Shown here in pieces: positions 23,975-36,299 of a stretch of 64,000 nt of DNA (position 1 is its first letter; each line of letters opens with the position of its first letter). Below the pieces are notes generated by a model. That model saw only the letters and a list, made by a program, of their open reading frames with translations, was not told where the DNA came from and did not search any database. The stretch comes from Phoenix dactylifera. Lineage: Eukaryota; Streptophyta; Magnoliopsida; Arecales; Arecaceae. The position numbers and the translations under genes were made by a program. The stretch lies in NCBI RefSeq assembly GCF_009389715.1, contig NW_024067666.1, forward strand, positions 3,947,001 through 4,011,000, read 5' to 3'.

Positions 23975-25187
23975 AAATTCTGGTAAAAATTGGGATGTAA
24001 ATGAAAACAAAGTAAAAATATCGTATAACCATCACAAAATTTTGCCAGGTTCATGAACAAACACTATTGTTGCATCTTTCTTTTGAAACATTCACAATAA
24101 TCTAACATGCTAAATGCTAACTAATGAGTTTGCATAGAGATGTCCAAAAGACTCTGTGGACACATACACATCCAAGAATGTTAAACAAGACAGCAGTAAG
24201 GCGGATAAAGAGTCAGGAGTCAGGCCTACACGCGAGGACCTGATTGCATGAGCTGGGACAAGATTGCAAAACTTTCTTTGATGTCATAGTAGAATTTTGG
24301 GTGACATCATTTGCATGACAAAACTAGCCATGCGTCATCCTTTTTGCCAATGCATTGCGTTACATAGACAAGGAATCCATGTCCTAGGAGCCAGGTCTTC
24401 CAACTTCCTAAAGCTTTACATGTGCGAACGGAACCCACACACCAAATCTGATCGACAGGAAGACTAGGAAGACTAGGAAACAGTGAGATATAAAGAAAAT
24501 AAGAGAAGCAAGGACTTAGACTTCACGTTTGCCTAAGAATATGTTCCTCGGAAGACTGGAGTGGTATTGTGAGGAAATTTCGTTTGAAGAATTTATCTCT
24601 TTGATGTAAATGATAGGAGAAGCTCGTCCAAGTACTTACATACGGACATCATGCATGAAACGATCCACAAGCACTTCTTGTCACGAAGTTTCCTCTTAGT
24701 GACAGGTTGGCGTATAGAAATTCCCACTATAAATGTACAACGTTGACTCCTGGTCTTTAAGCTAATTATTTGACTTGTTCTACTTGGAGATTAGATCGGC
24801 ATTAGTATAGGCATTACTCTGGTACGTAACTCAATTCCACTTATTACAAAAAAAAAAAGAAAAAAAGAAAAAAAGAAAAACCCTAGAATAGTCCTTTCTC
24901 AGACTTCCGTAGTCAATCAATCAAAATCTGATATCCATAGAAAGGGCGCTCATCCGATTTCATCAACTATCTTAGAAAGAAATAACTTCCTAGAAATCAC
25001 AACTAATATTAATTACAGGACTTGCGTGTCTATTTGTTCCACCTTTAAATGTGTCCTCAAATGATGATATGGCTACACATGATCAGCAATGTAGTATCCC
25101 ATGTTGCCACCTAATTAAACTTTGTCAATACATATTTTGGACAACTTTGGTATTGGTAAAAATTTTCTTCGAGCTTGTACATACCTA
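23975..25187. other. Intergenic, nothing recognised
   Basis: AT-rich sequence between two solo LTRs with an A-rich run at 24847-24882. No coding or RNA gene could be supported. Confidence 0.45.
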
Positions 25188-25192
25188 AGCAG

Positions 25193-25329
25193 TGTAACAA
25201 CCTAGGACCTCACCCAAAATGGCTAGCCGGAAGATATTATTTGGGTTCCTTGATCATGTATAAGTACTCAAGATCTACCCGGCGAATAATTGATATAGGA
25301 CTAAATACACACCCGCACGGATCCTCACA
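25193..25329 (-). mobile_element. Solo LTR of the TRIM family
   Basis: 137 bp, the same length as the 3' LTR at 11678-11814 but in opposite orientation. On the minus strand it starts TGTGAGGATCCGTGCGG and ends GGTTGTTACA. The flanks AGCAG and AGTAG are a near-perfect 5-bp target duplication. It is the best-preserved LTR of this family in the window. Confidence 0.78.
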
Positions 25330-26154
25330 AGTAGTCCATGAAGATGTTACTTTAGCAAGCTGATAAAATCTTTAAGACTAAAATTCGAATGTCAAATTTG
25401 TTGAGGCTTAGATGATTGAAGAAGATTTAGGATATAGTTACCTATTATGAGTTCAGATCCTATTTGAGATTGAATTGGAGAGGTCCACTTCAATAATCAT
25501 AAGCCGCTTGTATATGATTTGAAGGCCTGATTATATGAACCTCACCCAGTATATAGTGCGGCGCATTGCATGTGCCATGTGAGGCCAATTTTAATCATGG
25601 CCGACACATGATATGTGGATGGTTGTGGTAAATAAAGTCAACCTCTAGAATTCAATCCCGAACTATGGTACTCTAACCTCTATTTTCTTCTTGATTACTT
25701 ACAATACTTGCATTAAAAAAAAGAACACTATATAAAAGTGGTTACATTTTTCAACTTTTCAATTTTCATAATAATTATTATGCAAAGAAACATCTAAATC
25801 TAAAGTTAGAAAAATAAAGAAAGAGCATATAAGAGACAAATTCACGTAATTTGCCCTACAATCTATATCCCCGAGCAGAGACAATTAAAAAAAAGGCTCA
25901 CTAATAGTAGAGAGTAAAAGATAAAGAGAAAACTCCAGTACAAATCTGTCATCTTGGCAACAATCGCAAGCCCTAATATAGAAAAGTGTAGCTCAAAACC
26001 TAAGAATATAATATATCATGTAAAAATATTAAATAACTTTATGAGTAAAATATATTCAAATCTAATCCATGTTAAAAATTTATCTTATGGTAGCTATCAT
26101 TCATTTTGCACGTGTTTTTACAACTAGTGAATATATGAATAGATATTTCACCGA

Positions 26155-26209
26155 ATACATACATACATGCATGCATGCATGCATGCATACATACATACAT
26201 ACATACATA

Positions 26210-26247
<38 letters not shown>
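26155..26247 (+). repeat. Compound microsatellite (CATA/CATG)n-(TA)n
   Basis: Runs of CATA, then CATG, then CATA, then about 20 TA units. The open frames across it (both strands) encode only Tyr/Ile/His/Cys/Met repeats and are not genes. Confidence 0.95.
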
Positions 26248-26250
<3 letters not shown>

Positions 26251-26538
26251 TAGATATATAAATAAATCATATAAGATGCCATAAAATAGAGCTCATAGGC
26301 AGATGTTGGGACATTCTCAAGCTTGGTTGGGCAATGAAGCAATTAAATTAGCTATAAAATTTTGTTTCCTACATTTTGAAAGAATCATATAAGACAATTT
26401 TAATCAAGAAAAACACCCCTGATATGATAAAAACATCACACAATTTCTCTCTTTTTATTGGCAATTCTATTGTTCGTGAGAGAGATACGAAGGAAAAAGA
26501 ATTAAGCAACCATTTGGTTGGCTAAGTTAGAACTCTTA

Positions 26539-27832
26539 GACTGTGTTTAGTTGCAGAATAACCATGTGATAAAGCCTGGTTATCTTGCTATTCCTCCAAA
26601 CAGCCTAACTTTTTGCTTGGAGATAATTGCTCAGTCAATAAATCAAAAGAAAATTACAGAGACATCCGTTAAAGTTTCGGCCATTAACACTTAGAACCCA
26701 AAAGTTTACAAAGTGTCACTTAGCCACCAAAACTTCAAAATTGTTGCGACAAAGGTCAACTATCTATCTGAGTCCTGATATTGTTATTAAAGTATGAAAA
26801 AAGATAAAAATACATTTGGTTCGGAGAGGCTTTCCTTTGTCATTCATCAACCTGCACAGATATCAAAGCACTTCATCTCTTATAATCCATCCATCCGTGC
26901 AGATCTTAAAGTATTCCAATCATCCATCCATCTGCGCAGATCTCAAGGCAATCTATTCTATATCATTCATCCACCTGTACAAAATTTTAAAATGCTTTCA
27001 TCATTTGTCATTCATTTGCCAGCATAAATATTAAAGTGCTCTGGCCTCAATCATCCTTTCGCATGCATGGAGCTCTTTGTTATCCATCCACCTGCACAGA
27101 TTTCAAAATGCTCCATCTTTGCCTATACAGATCTCAAAGCACTACATCCTCTATCATTCATCCATTTGTATCGATCTTAAAGTACTCTATCTTTTGTCAT
27201 CCATCCACCTACACAGCCTATCAAGGGCACTTCATCTTTTGTCATTCATTCGCCGGGCGCAGATCTAAAAGCATTGCTTTCCCTCCCCTTTCTTCAATTT
27301 CCATCAAAACAAGAGCCCCCAGTTAAGTTAGTTGGAAAGAGCAATTCTGAAATGTTATAACACAATTAGTTATCATATGATCCTCACATGATAATGTCTT
27401 ATAACGAAGATAGACGGACTAGGCTATATTGCAACGAATTTAAAGTTTTTGATTGCTAATTGATATTATTTTTGAGATTTAGGATCCAAATATAAATAGC
27501 CCAATCTTATACGGTATTGCCGTGATTTTCCTATAATCAAAATGATGGTTATCCGAGAAAACTTTATTCAAACAACAAAAGGTGAAATATAAGTTAACCC
27601 TCTAGATCTCTCCTCTCTCTGTGTCTCTCTCCCCTACTTTTTTTTATCACATTCCTTTTATCTCAGTAATCTTCAAACTCCAATAAACATCTGAAATAAA
27701 GGTTTTCTTTTATGGGGATATCTGAAATAAAGTTAAACCCAAGAATAAAGGAATGTTAGAAGGGTTTATGGTAGTCCATGTTAGCTCTAATCAGGTTAGC
27801 TATCTTGTAACCAAACAGAGCCTTAAAATATC
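26539..27832 (+). mobile_element. Non-autonomous PIF/Harbinger-like element with internal minisatellite
   Basis: The left end GACTGTGTTTAGTTGCAG and the inverted right end GGCTCTGTTTGGTTACAAG form imperfect terminal inverted repeats. Both are flanked by TTA (26536-26538 and 27833-27835), the target duplication of the PIF/Harbinger (Tourist) superfamily. About 1.29 kb, with no transposase. The middle carries about ten degenerate 45-bp repeats (26838-27283). It may be one large non-autonomous element, or a smaller one enlarged by repeat growth. Confidence 0.6.
26838..27283 (+). repeat. Degenerate minisatellite, about 10 x 45 bp
   Basis: The recurring unit runs approximately CATTCATCCACCTGCACAG, ATCTCAAAGCACTC, CATCTTTTGT. 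Clear units start near 26838, 26882, 26924, 26967, 27012, 27080, 27120, 27156, 27200 and 27243, with spacing mostly 40-46 bp and one longer unit of about 68 bp. Overlapping frames stay open through parts of it only because of the repeat. I do not recognise the repeat. Confidence 0.75.
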
Positions 27833-28256
27833 GAATGTTCTTTAACACATGTACTACCTTGGCCAGCATCAGTCGATAACCAGTAAATTCATATGATTTA
27901 CTACCAATATCTTATATGTTATAACTGAATCTTTCGCCGACAATTAGGCAGTCACATATTGGAAACTTTTCTTGTGAGACTTAAGATGCTCGAGGATTTG
28001 TTTGGGTTGGGCCGAGGTTTTCCAAATTATTTCCTGTGCATAGGCCCAGCTCATTGAGGTATATATATTAAATAAAAAATTCCTACTGGATCCAACCATA
28101 GCATCAATTTATTCCCATGGTTTGTCGATAGGAATATCTGTCTATGTATCCAAACAAGCTCTAGGATGAAAAATCACCAAGGATAAGAAAGGAGAGGCAA
28201 AAGATGGAAGAAGAAAAGAAGAGTGGGGAAGAGACTAACAAGAGACTTTAGACCCC

Positions 28257-28800
28257 TTTTTTTTTTTTTTGATGAAATTGGCAATTCATATAGCTCTAAC
28301 GTGAGTACATCCTACTAGATCAGAAGAAAGCAAAAAATACAATGGGGGCGGAAAACTCTGCTGTGGAAGTCCAACAGATCTCTCCGGAATGCTGTGGCAA
28401 TATAAGAGGCGACCCAGTCTACCACTCTGTTCGTCTCTCGGAATACATGTACTGCCTCAAACTCGTCTATCTCCAAAGCCAGCCTACGGGTCTCACGAAT
28501 AAGAGGGGTGACCATCATCATACCTATCCGCACCCCGAATCCAGTCGATAACTATAGATGAATCCCTCTCGAGATGCACCCGCCCGGCACCAAGCACCCG
28601 CTCGGCACCGACCACCCGCCCTCGCATAGGATATGCCCTCCTAAGCTGCCCGCAGCTCTGCCCCAACTACTGTGAGCCCAGGCATACACCGACCACCTGC
28701 TGCAACTAGTCGCCCCAGGTGATCTCTGATGACAATTTTCGAACCTTGGATCAAGTTGATAGCTCATGGGATATGATTTTTTTCCAAATGCCCGATCCTA
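28257..28800 (-). mobile_element. LINE 3' end with degenerate RNase H domain
   Basis: The poly-A tail is the T-run at 28257-28270 on the plus strand. Reading the minus strand, pieces in different frames match the plant non-LTR RNase H: IVIRDHLGRLVAAGG, then GLTVVGAELRAA, then HLERDSSIVIDWIRGA, then EAVHVFRETNRVVDWVA, which carries the H..RE.N...D...A block typical of RVT_3 domains. At least two frame changes and a stop separate these pieces, so the copy is dead. It is 5'-truncated, as is usual for LINEs. Confidence 0.75.
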
Positions 28801-29515
28801 AAATTTAATTTTTCTTAATGATATGCCATACCATAAAAACAGTAAATCTGGACACATTTTTTTAGATCTCAACCAAGTGGATTTGCAAGACTTGAATTAG
28901 ATCATGATATTTTATTGCTGGTCGGCAGAGAAACTGGCTGCATAGTAGAGAAAGAGGCCAGAGCAAGATGCAAAGTGATGGCAATCATGCCAACGTCTAG
29001 TATTTTAGCAAGAGTTGGTGTGGTGGAAATCAACTGCCACTCTGGGGGGAAAGAGAGAAAAAGAACAGAGGGGGCCCCTTCTTAGTCACTTTAGAACGCA
29101 CAAGAATGTTGAACCCCATACACAGAAATCAGAGCCATGATTAGATTAGAACTAAAGAACCAAAGGCTATAGGCCGCTTCAATGCACCTAGCATTAGCTT
29201 TTTCACCAAGAAGCATTGAAAGAATGGATGTATGGTTTTCTAAACACCCAAGCCTTCTCCTCTTGGGATCAGCTCCATTGCCTGCGCCGAAAGGTCTTCA
29301 CCATTAACAGCTGTTGTTAGATTACATGATCAAACCGTTGAGGGTCCATCGAACCGACCAGAGTTAAATTGGGTCCCACCAGGTATTCTTTCCAAATCGC
29401 AGTCACACGGATCTTGGTGTCGGCAAGAACAGTCGCTTAAATTTCTCAAAGAAAGACATCTAGTACTGATTACAGATATTAAAGATATAAAGTTACCTTA
29501 GCTGAGATCTGGTCT

Positions 29516-29523
29516 GTATATAA
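29516..29523 (+). promoter_or_regulatory. TATA box of the acidic-protein gene
   Basis: GTATATAAGCC, about 300 bp before the first ATG. It predicts a transcription start near 29550 and a 5' leader of about 270 nt. Confidence 0.5.
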
Positions 29524-29817
29524 GCCTTCTGTTGATGCCCACCAAATTGATGACTCTTAAGGGACTCGTCACTTGTGCTTCAAGCAATGGTCTTGGTTTA
29601 GCATCAAGTATGGCCCCCTGGCTTTTGCGCAGAACTCCGCTGTCTTCTGAGTCTTTATAGCTAATTTAACTGTGCAGACCATCATCATGGTATGGAGTTC
29701 ATAGCCCTTTTCCATGTCATTTTAATGGCTCAATCTTGGAAGCCTCTCTTAAGCACATCAGGGCCATAGTCACTCACCGCAGTCCTCAAATTTGCAGAGT
29801 TTGGATCGATAGGTACT

Positions 29818-32800
29818 ATGGGTAATGAGATGGGAAACTCAAATGCAACAGGTCTGCAAGGTATGTTTCTCTATTGGCTTTTATACTGATTAGCATCTAG
29901 TTGTGTGTGGTTACTTATTTTATGTTCTAAATGTTCAGCAACGGAGCAGGACAGTACTGAAGCTATGAACGAATCTTCAAACTCTTTGGCTATGTCGAAT
30001 AGTGTTGATGGCCTGAAAGGGGAAACTGATGGTCTTGCAGATGGTAAGCAAGTAAGTTTCTATTGCATTTGAGAGTAATTAGCTTTGATGCCTTAAATGT
30101 TGATTAATTCTGGTTCTGCGTATCTTTTCTTTTAAGCTACTGAACAACATGATTCTGAGGATGCCACAGCTGGCAAAACTCCAAAAGCTTTGATCATGTC
30201 AAATAATGTCGACGAGGATTCGAAGAGTGAGAAAGAATCAAACTTTTCAGTAGAATTTGACAACTTACATGAAAGCATGCGGCGTTGGCTTTTGATGACC
30301 CATCAGCAACAGATGATGATCTGATTCGGAAGCAGACGTCTGAGGAAGAGGTTAGTGCTCATCGTGATTCAACTATCATTCTTTTATGGTTTGTTTTCAT
30401 GATGAAATGCTTTACTAGAATACTGCTAGCCTGTAATGGTGTGTAGGTTTGTTTACTTCTTGCTCGTATCTCTGCCTATATAGGTACATAAATTGATTAA
30501 TTGATCAGACCTTTTCTACAAAGATATGTTATAAGATCATGTAGATGTAATTGAGAAACAAAAAATGGAAGATCGTATACGAAGTCATTAGGATCTAAAA
30601 AGGATGCTCGGCATGTTCAATTGTCATGCATAGAATTGACAAACAACTGATAATTAAAATGTCTGGTTATATAGAAAAAAGTTCATAACAAAAGTAAAAT
30701 TAACGCATTATTCAGTAATATACCTATTTCTGGGCACTCTTTTTATATGTGGAATTTGATTGCAACAGAGGAACAACAGATCAAGTCATCACTTGACACT
30801 TTGTCTAGAAATGGAGAAACATTAACAGTCCCATCAGTAGATCTAAAGAACAATGAACCCACCAGTATGACTTGTAATGAATCCGTTTGCTGAAGTCATA
30901 ATGGAACAGAGGGTTAGCAATGAGGACAGTGCAGGATCTGATGGAAGAAGGTGTGATGACTTGGGAAATGGGAAGGGGAGAAAGAATGAACAAAGTCACT
31001 GTCACCAATTCCGACCCAATATAGATAATACTATGAAAGAAAATCCAGCAGTTGAGAGTGGATCTTGTGGAGAGGGAGTTTTGATGAACAGTAATGTAGT
31101 TGAACAAAAAAATGAAGAAAATGGAGGGCAAACAACTTCCTGAATTTGATATGGTAGCAAATGAATCCTCACCAGTGCAACAGAAAAATAGTTCGTCAAA
31201 TGAATCCATCAACAGTGTTTATTTGGATGCTGTTGATTCTGAAATTAAAAGTTTGATTATAGAAGATCCAGAAGAGGTTGAAAATCACCTGAGATAAACC
31301 CAGATAAGAATGACATGGGCGTAAATCTGACTGACAGTGATGATTATAAAGGGACATTAGAAAAAGAAACAATGAAGGATGATATCAGATGTGAGAGTAT
31401 TGCTTCCCAACTTAGAGTCATAGATCCCAGCCAAGAAGAAAAGCAGGAAAGCAAGGATGGTGGGTCGGAAGATTCGGTGATAGAGCAGACAGCTCAAAAT
31501 GATGAGACAAAGAACATTAAGAGCACACAAGAAAAGCAACAAGATTACGCATCAAGTTTGATGTCTGAGGAGCAAAATAAACATTCAGAAGGAGAGATGA
31601 AGATAGTGGAAACAGGAATTACTGTTTTGGTTGTAGATAATTCAATCACAGATAACAAACATGAAGAAATATGGAACACAGCAATGGGGGATCATGCAAG
31701 GAAAACAAGCTTGAGGACAACAAAATCCATGAGAAAGGACTTTCTGAATTATCCTCATCTTTGTCAGATCCTGTTGCAACTTTGAGTAAAGAGATGGCGA
31801 TCGAATCAGAAGATTTAAATGAAACACAAAAAAGTGAAGAAGAGATAACTATCAAATGCGAAGATTCGGATGATGAAGCCAATATGTTAAAAGACAATGA
31901 CATCAATGGGAAAAGATTTTTCATATTGTCCTCAAATTTGTTGGATCCTGTTGACACAGCTAGTAAAGAAATGATGAAGGAAACAGAAACAAGAAAAACT
32001 GCAGGAGAAAAAAGTGAACTTCTTGTGGATGATCAAAACAAAGATGTTCCAGATGCAACCATGTCTGAGGAGGAACATGTATATGAGATAAATTTAGTAG
32101 AAACAGGAGCACCACCTGCACCTCTAATAGAACCATCTGATATGAAAAAAAACTTTATCCCGCCACATCCTGTTTCTCCAGACTGCTTTCAAGAAATTGA
32201 ATACCAACAAACTACAGAGGAATCTGAAAAAGATATTAAGATTGACTCCTTGAACAACGTTAGTGAATGCCTCGACGTCTGTTCAGGGGCTCCCAAATCA
32301 AACTGATAAAACTACTGACACGGTATTTAAGCCAGAAAATAAGGACCAAATTCCATGCGAGATAAATTCATCCCCGAGCCAGATGAGGACTCAAGCAAAT
32401 GAAGTTTCAAAATTTGAAAACAGTGAATCAGTTGTGAATTTGGCAATGCAATCTAGGAAAGAGGAACAGGAATGCAATTCAGTGAGCCATGCTGCTGTCC
32501 ATGTTTCAACTCTTGATCTCAAAGTACTAGAAAGCAGTGGGAGATTTGGCACAGAATCAAATGAAGAAAAGCTCAATGGATGGACTGATGAAACTACAGA
32601 AGCCGGCTACTGTCCTGAAAAATCAATTGTAGAAAGTGAAATTTCAGCACCACAGTCACACAAAGGAGGCGGTGAGGAAATCCCACTACATCCTCCAGCA
32701 GAAAGCGCAAAGTGTCTCACCGATTTATATGAAGCCCCGGGGAACTCTGCAAATAACATCAGCGAACTAGGAGTCAGGACTGAAGTATCTAAGCAAAATT

Positions 32801-33263
32801 GTTTTCCATATACTGATAAGACTGCTGCAGGTGTTATTTTGGGGTCTGAAAGAAGTGTTACTGAAACTGATGGGAACATGACAAGATACCAAACCACTGC
32901 AAGTCAAGAACTTATCAGCAGGATTGGAGCAGGAACTGAAGTTTCAATACTTGAAGCCAGCAGTGAAGAATCTGATAAGAGCCTGCTTCTATTCCATAAA
33001 AAGCCCATGGAGTGCGAACTTCCAACATTGGAAAGAAGTGACTCCGGGAAGCTGAAAACACCACTTCTCAACCTCATGAAAGAAGAAGCCTGTGTTGTGA
33101 AGTCGCTGGAGAAAAAAGTAGTAGTCCTGAAAAGGATGTAGATGAAGTATGGCAATCTCCTGCTAAGAAATTTGAGGCTACATCTCCCAGAGGGAGAGGG
33201 AAGCACAAGCCTAGAACATCCCTTTTCAGCAACTGCATGTGCTGCACAACAGCAATAAATTAA
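29818..33263 (+). pseudogene. Spliced acidic Glu/Ser-rich protein gene with multiple frame shifts
   Basis: I do not recognise the family. Exon 1 (29818-29860) encodes MGNEMGNSNATGLQ, and Gly2 could be myristoylated. Exon 2 (29939-30043) and exon 3 (30137-30350) start ATEQDS and ATEQHDS, are both phase 1 at their 5' ends, and look like duplicated exons. Exon 4 (30771-33263) encodes a long Glu/Ser/Lys-rich chain ending RTSLFSNCMCCTTAIN, whose Cys cluster could be lipidated. Splice sites are good (CAAG/GTATGT, TTCAG, TTTAAG). Coding potential passes between frames about seven times: near 30284, 30890, 31123 (in an A7 run), 31288, 31665, 32268 and 33120. I see no clear in-frame nonsense change other than stops met after each shift. 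Within exon 4, segments at 31706-31800 and 31883-31980 repeat (LSSSLSDPVATLSKEM and LSSNLLDPVDTASKEM). Either a recently decayed gene or clustered assembly indels; neighbouring genes are intact. Confidence 0.72.
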
Positions 33264-33381
33264 AGCTATTTTTATTTTCCTTTATCATTCTTTCCTATCT
33301 GTTCGTTTGAGTTACAGTTTTTGGATTTATTGAGTGGATGTGAAGAGGATGTAATAAGATCTGAATTGCTTGGGTTTCACA

Positions 33382-33387
33382 AATAAA
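33382..33387 (+). terminator. Polyadenylation signal AATAAA
   Basis: A canonical AATAAA about 120 bp after the stop codon of the acidic-protein gene. A second AATAAA overlaps the last codons at 33254-33259. Confidence 0.5.
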
Positions 33388-33868
33388 GGAATCTGGCGAG
33401 AATTTGGAGAGATCTCGTAGAAGTTAACTTTGGCTGCAATACCTTTGTCATTGTTTCTTTTTTTTTCTAAGTTTTGTAAACATTTTATTTTATGATGTAT
33501 GTGTGTAAGACTTTTACTTTGAGGTTTATAATCTTATGAAAGATTAAATGAACCGACTTCTTTGATGCTATATCATAATCTGGTTAAGTCTGAATCAGTT
33601 GTACCTGTAGAATTTTTCCATTTACAAAGGTATATGATGCTTGGCAAAAGATTGTAGTTTAATAGTATCACCGCACAAGGATAGACCTACCATTAATTTG
33701 TTTGAGCAAGCTAGACCTTTTTGATTTAAAAGACAAAGATTCATAACTTAATGGAGGGCGGGGGAGAGAGAGAGAGAGAGAGATTTGTGATTAGAAGTAT
33801 AGCATATCCTATGAAGAAATCTAAAGAAGCAATTTTATTTACGAAAAACAATATCAGTGTATCTCCGA

Positions 33869-34500
33869 CATTTTTTTTTTTTATGACAAGGAAGATATGA
33901 ACCACCCACTTTTATTTATAAAGAAGCAATAAATACAGTGACCTTAGAGGACTAGCCGTGCAAGAATAGCAGCCAAATTACAGAATACTTAACATAATAT
34001 AACCGTTAGAAATTAGAGGAGAGAAGATAGTAGACAGCCAAAAGAAACCATGTCCCAATTAACAGAAGTGAAGAATAGACAGCAGCCATAAGTAGAATAG
34101 CAATAAAATGCTTGCCTCAAAGCGAAAGAAGCAGCAGAAGAGGTACTTCAGATCAAAAGTCAGGGACACTCTCATCATATCCAGGGCGAAGCTGGATCAG
34201 AGCCGAAAAAGAGCCAGAAGCCAAACCTTCCTCGGCCTTATCATGTCCAGAAACAGTGTCAGCATCCAAAAAATTCAGCGAAGAAAGATCCTCCATCATA
34301 GAATCAGATCACAGGGCAATCCAAAAATCTTTGATATCATGCCATAGCTTGGAAAAGCCAGGCAAATCCTTTTGAGAACACAAAATGGATCAATCTTTGC
34401 ACTAGTGGAGGGCCTCAAGCGCAACAAAGGTAGTGGAAGAGCTTTTATTTAAGAAGATGCAAGGGTTTCTTTCACAACAGCAGCTCCAGAACATGAGGGT
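33869..34500 (-). mobile_element. LINE-like retroposon tail
   Basis: The T-run at 33869-33882 on plus is a poly-A tail when read on minus. Before it comes a T/G-rich untranslated stretch ending GGTTCATATCTTCCTTGTCAT, like plant LINE 3' UTRs. Further 5' on minus a short open stretch begins MEDLSSLNFLDADTVSG and ends with a stop before the tail. No diagnostic reverse-transcriptase or RNase H motif is visible, so the class is tentative. Confidence 0.4.
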
Positions 34501-34927
34501 AATCTATTAAGGAGAAAAGATGTATGAAGAGAAAACAAAGTAGAGACAGAGCTCGACTAAAGTATGGTGTTATAAAGAACTAAGAATTACACTGAATCCT
34601 TTGAGAACGTTAAGCGTACTTGGACAAGAGTCGTAATGTCATGGATGACATACACTAAAAAAAAGTGATGGACGACTAAAGGAAAGTTCTCCCGCTGCAC
34701 GCTTGCGTTCCATCATATCTACTAACGGACGGGGCTAGCTCCCAACCTTTTTCTCAAAAAAAAATTGTTAAGTTGAACAAACGCCCTCCGATGCCGCACA
34801 GAGAATATCTTATGAGACACCTGTCATATTTTCTCTAGCATCTATCTGAAACTTCAAAGTTATATCACGATACGATACTTCTACTATGAAAGTTCGCTAA
34901 TTTTGTAACTAAAAAAAAAAAAATCAA

Positions 34928-35597
34928 ATGATACACATCTAACAAAATAATTATCGAGACACATCTCTAGATAAATAGATACATAATTTTCAGAACATTG
35001 TGTTCACTAGTACATACTACATAACCAAATGATGTACATATAGCAAACTAGTCATCCAGTATTTCAATACACATTTTTGGTTTAATCAATACACAGTTTC
35101 TAAAATATAGTATTCACCAATGTACGCTAAATGGTTAGATGATGCACACCTAACAAATAGCCATTCAGCATCTCAATACGCACATCTAAGTAAATTGATT
35201 TATAATCTCTATAACACAATATTCGTCGGTATAGAAAATATGGCTAAATGATACACACTAGTTGATTTTCCAATATCTACTATAAGCTTCTTTTATACAC
35301 ACCCAGCAACAACCTAATACACATCTCTAAGTGAATTAATATACAGTTTCCGAAACATGGTCTTCACCAATGTCTAATACATGGTTAGATGATACATAAC
35401 TAACAAAATTATTATTCAGTATCTAATACACACCTCTAAGTAAATCGATATATAATTTTTAGAACATGATGTTCACCAGTACACACTACATTGCCAGGTG
35501 ATACACATCTAATAAAATAATCATATAGCATCCCTACACGTATCTCTATTTCGGAATATTGTATTTATCGGTATCTAGTATATAATCAAATGATAAG
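34928..35597 (+). repeat. Unnamed tandem repeat, period about 109 bp, about 6 units
   Basis: Units begin ATGATACACATCTAACAAA near 34928, 35029, 35139, 35248, 35389 and 35498, with a partial unit near 35589. Spacing is 101-109 bp, with one longer interval of about 141. Each unit carries the ordered words CTAACAAAATA, TCAGTATCT, CACATCTCTAAGTAAAT, ATAGTATTCACCAGTA and ACTACATGGTTAG in varying states. It is AT-rich and non-coding. The size is compatible with a local satellite or with tandem repeats inside a larger DNA transposon; neither is shown. Confidence 0.7.
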
Positions 35598-36299
35598 TTT
35601 TTTTGATCGTGAAAGAGAATAAAATTTAAGGAAGAAGAAAAGAACTAAAATTTAAAAAAGAAAAAAAAACTCGAAAAGTAAAAGAAAGACCTCGCGGTGG
35701 AAAAAGACGGCTTGGCAGGTGGCCGCATGCAATTTTATTTTTTTCTTTATTTTTTTAAAATCACAACCATAAAAGTTCTGCCTTGATTTGATTTTTCATT
35801 TTTAAAATGGAGGCGAAAGAAAGTACGGCAAAATAGAAAACTTACCCAAAGATTTAATTAGTTCAGTTATTCCTGGCATGATTAAACGGAATTTGTATAA
35901 TTGATATTTTAATCCTAGGCAAAACCATATCGAAAGCCTTAACCCAAGAGTTTAGATGCCTTGATCTCCTTCAACCATGCATGCACTCTCAGTTACAACA
36001 ATGGTAGCGGATTCATATTCAATATAGGTGATTTCACCAGAAAACAAATAGAATTACAATAGGAATCTAATGGAATATGGCAATGAAGCATTACCGCCCA
36101 AGCATATTTCTTTCTGAATTTGTTTGCACCAAAAAAAAAAAAACATTATTCATCTGAAACAACTTCTTTGCTCCGCTTCTCTTTATTGAATTTGTTATCC
36201 ACACTTGTAAAATGAAGACATTGTTTGCTTCCTAAAATACACGGATTTTACCTTCTTCTTATTCTTGTGTTTTTTTTTTCTCATTGAAAACACAACAGA

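Noticed and set aside
26069-26342. Tyr/Ile/Cys/Met repeat proteins on both strands
   Set aside because: Translation of CATA/CATG/TA microsatellites.
26794-27326. Overlapping frames with repeated HPSICADLK-like blocks
   Set aside because: They are the 45-bp minisatellite read in several frames, not a repeat protein gene.
35139-35500. CRISPR-like spaced repeats
   Set aside because: Units are contiguous, diverged and about 109 bp in a plant nuclear context; there are no conserved short repeats with unique spacers.
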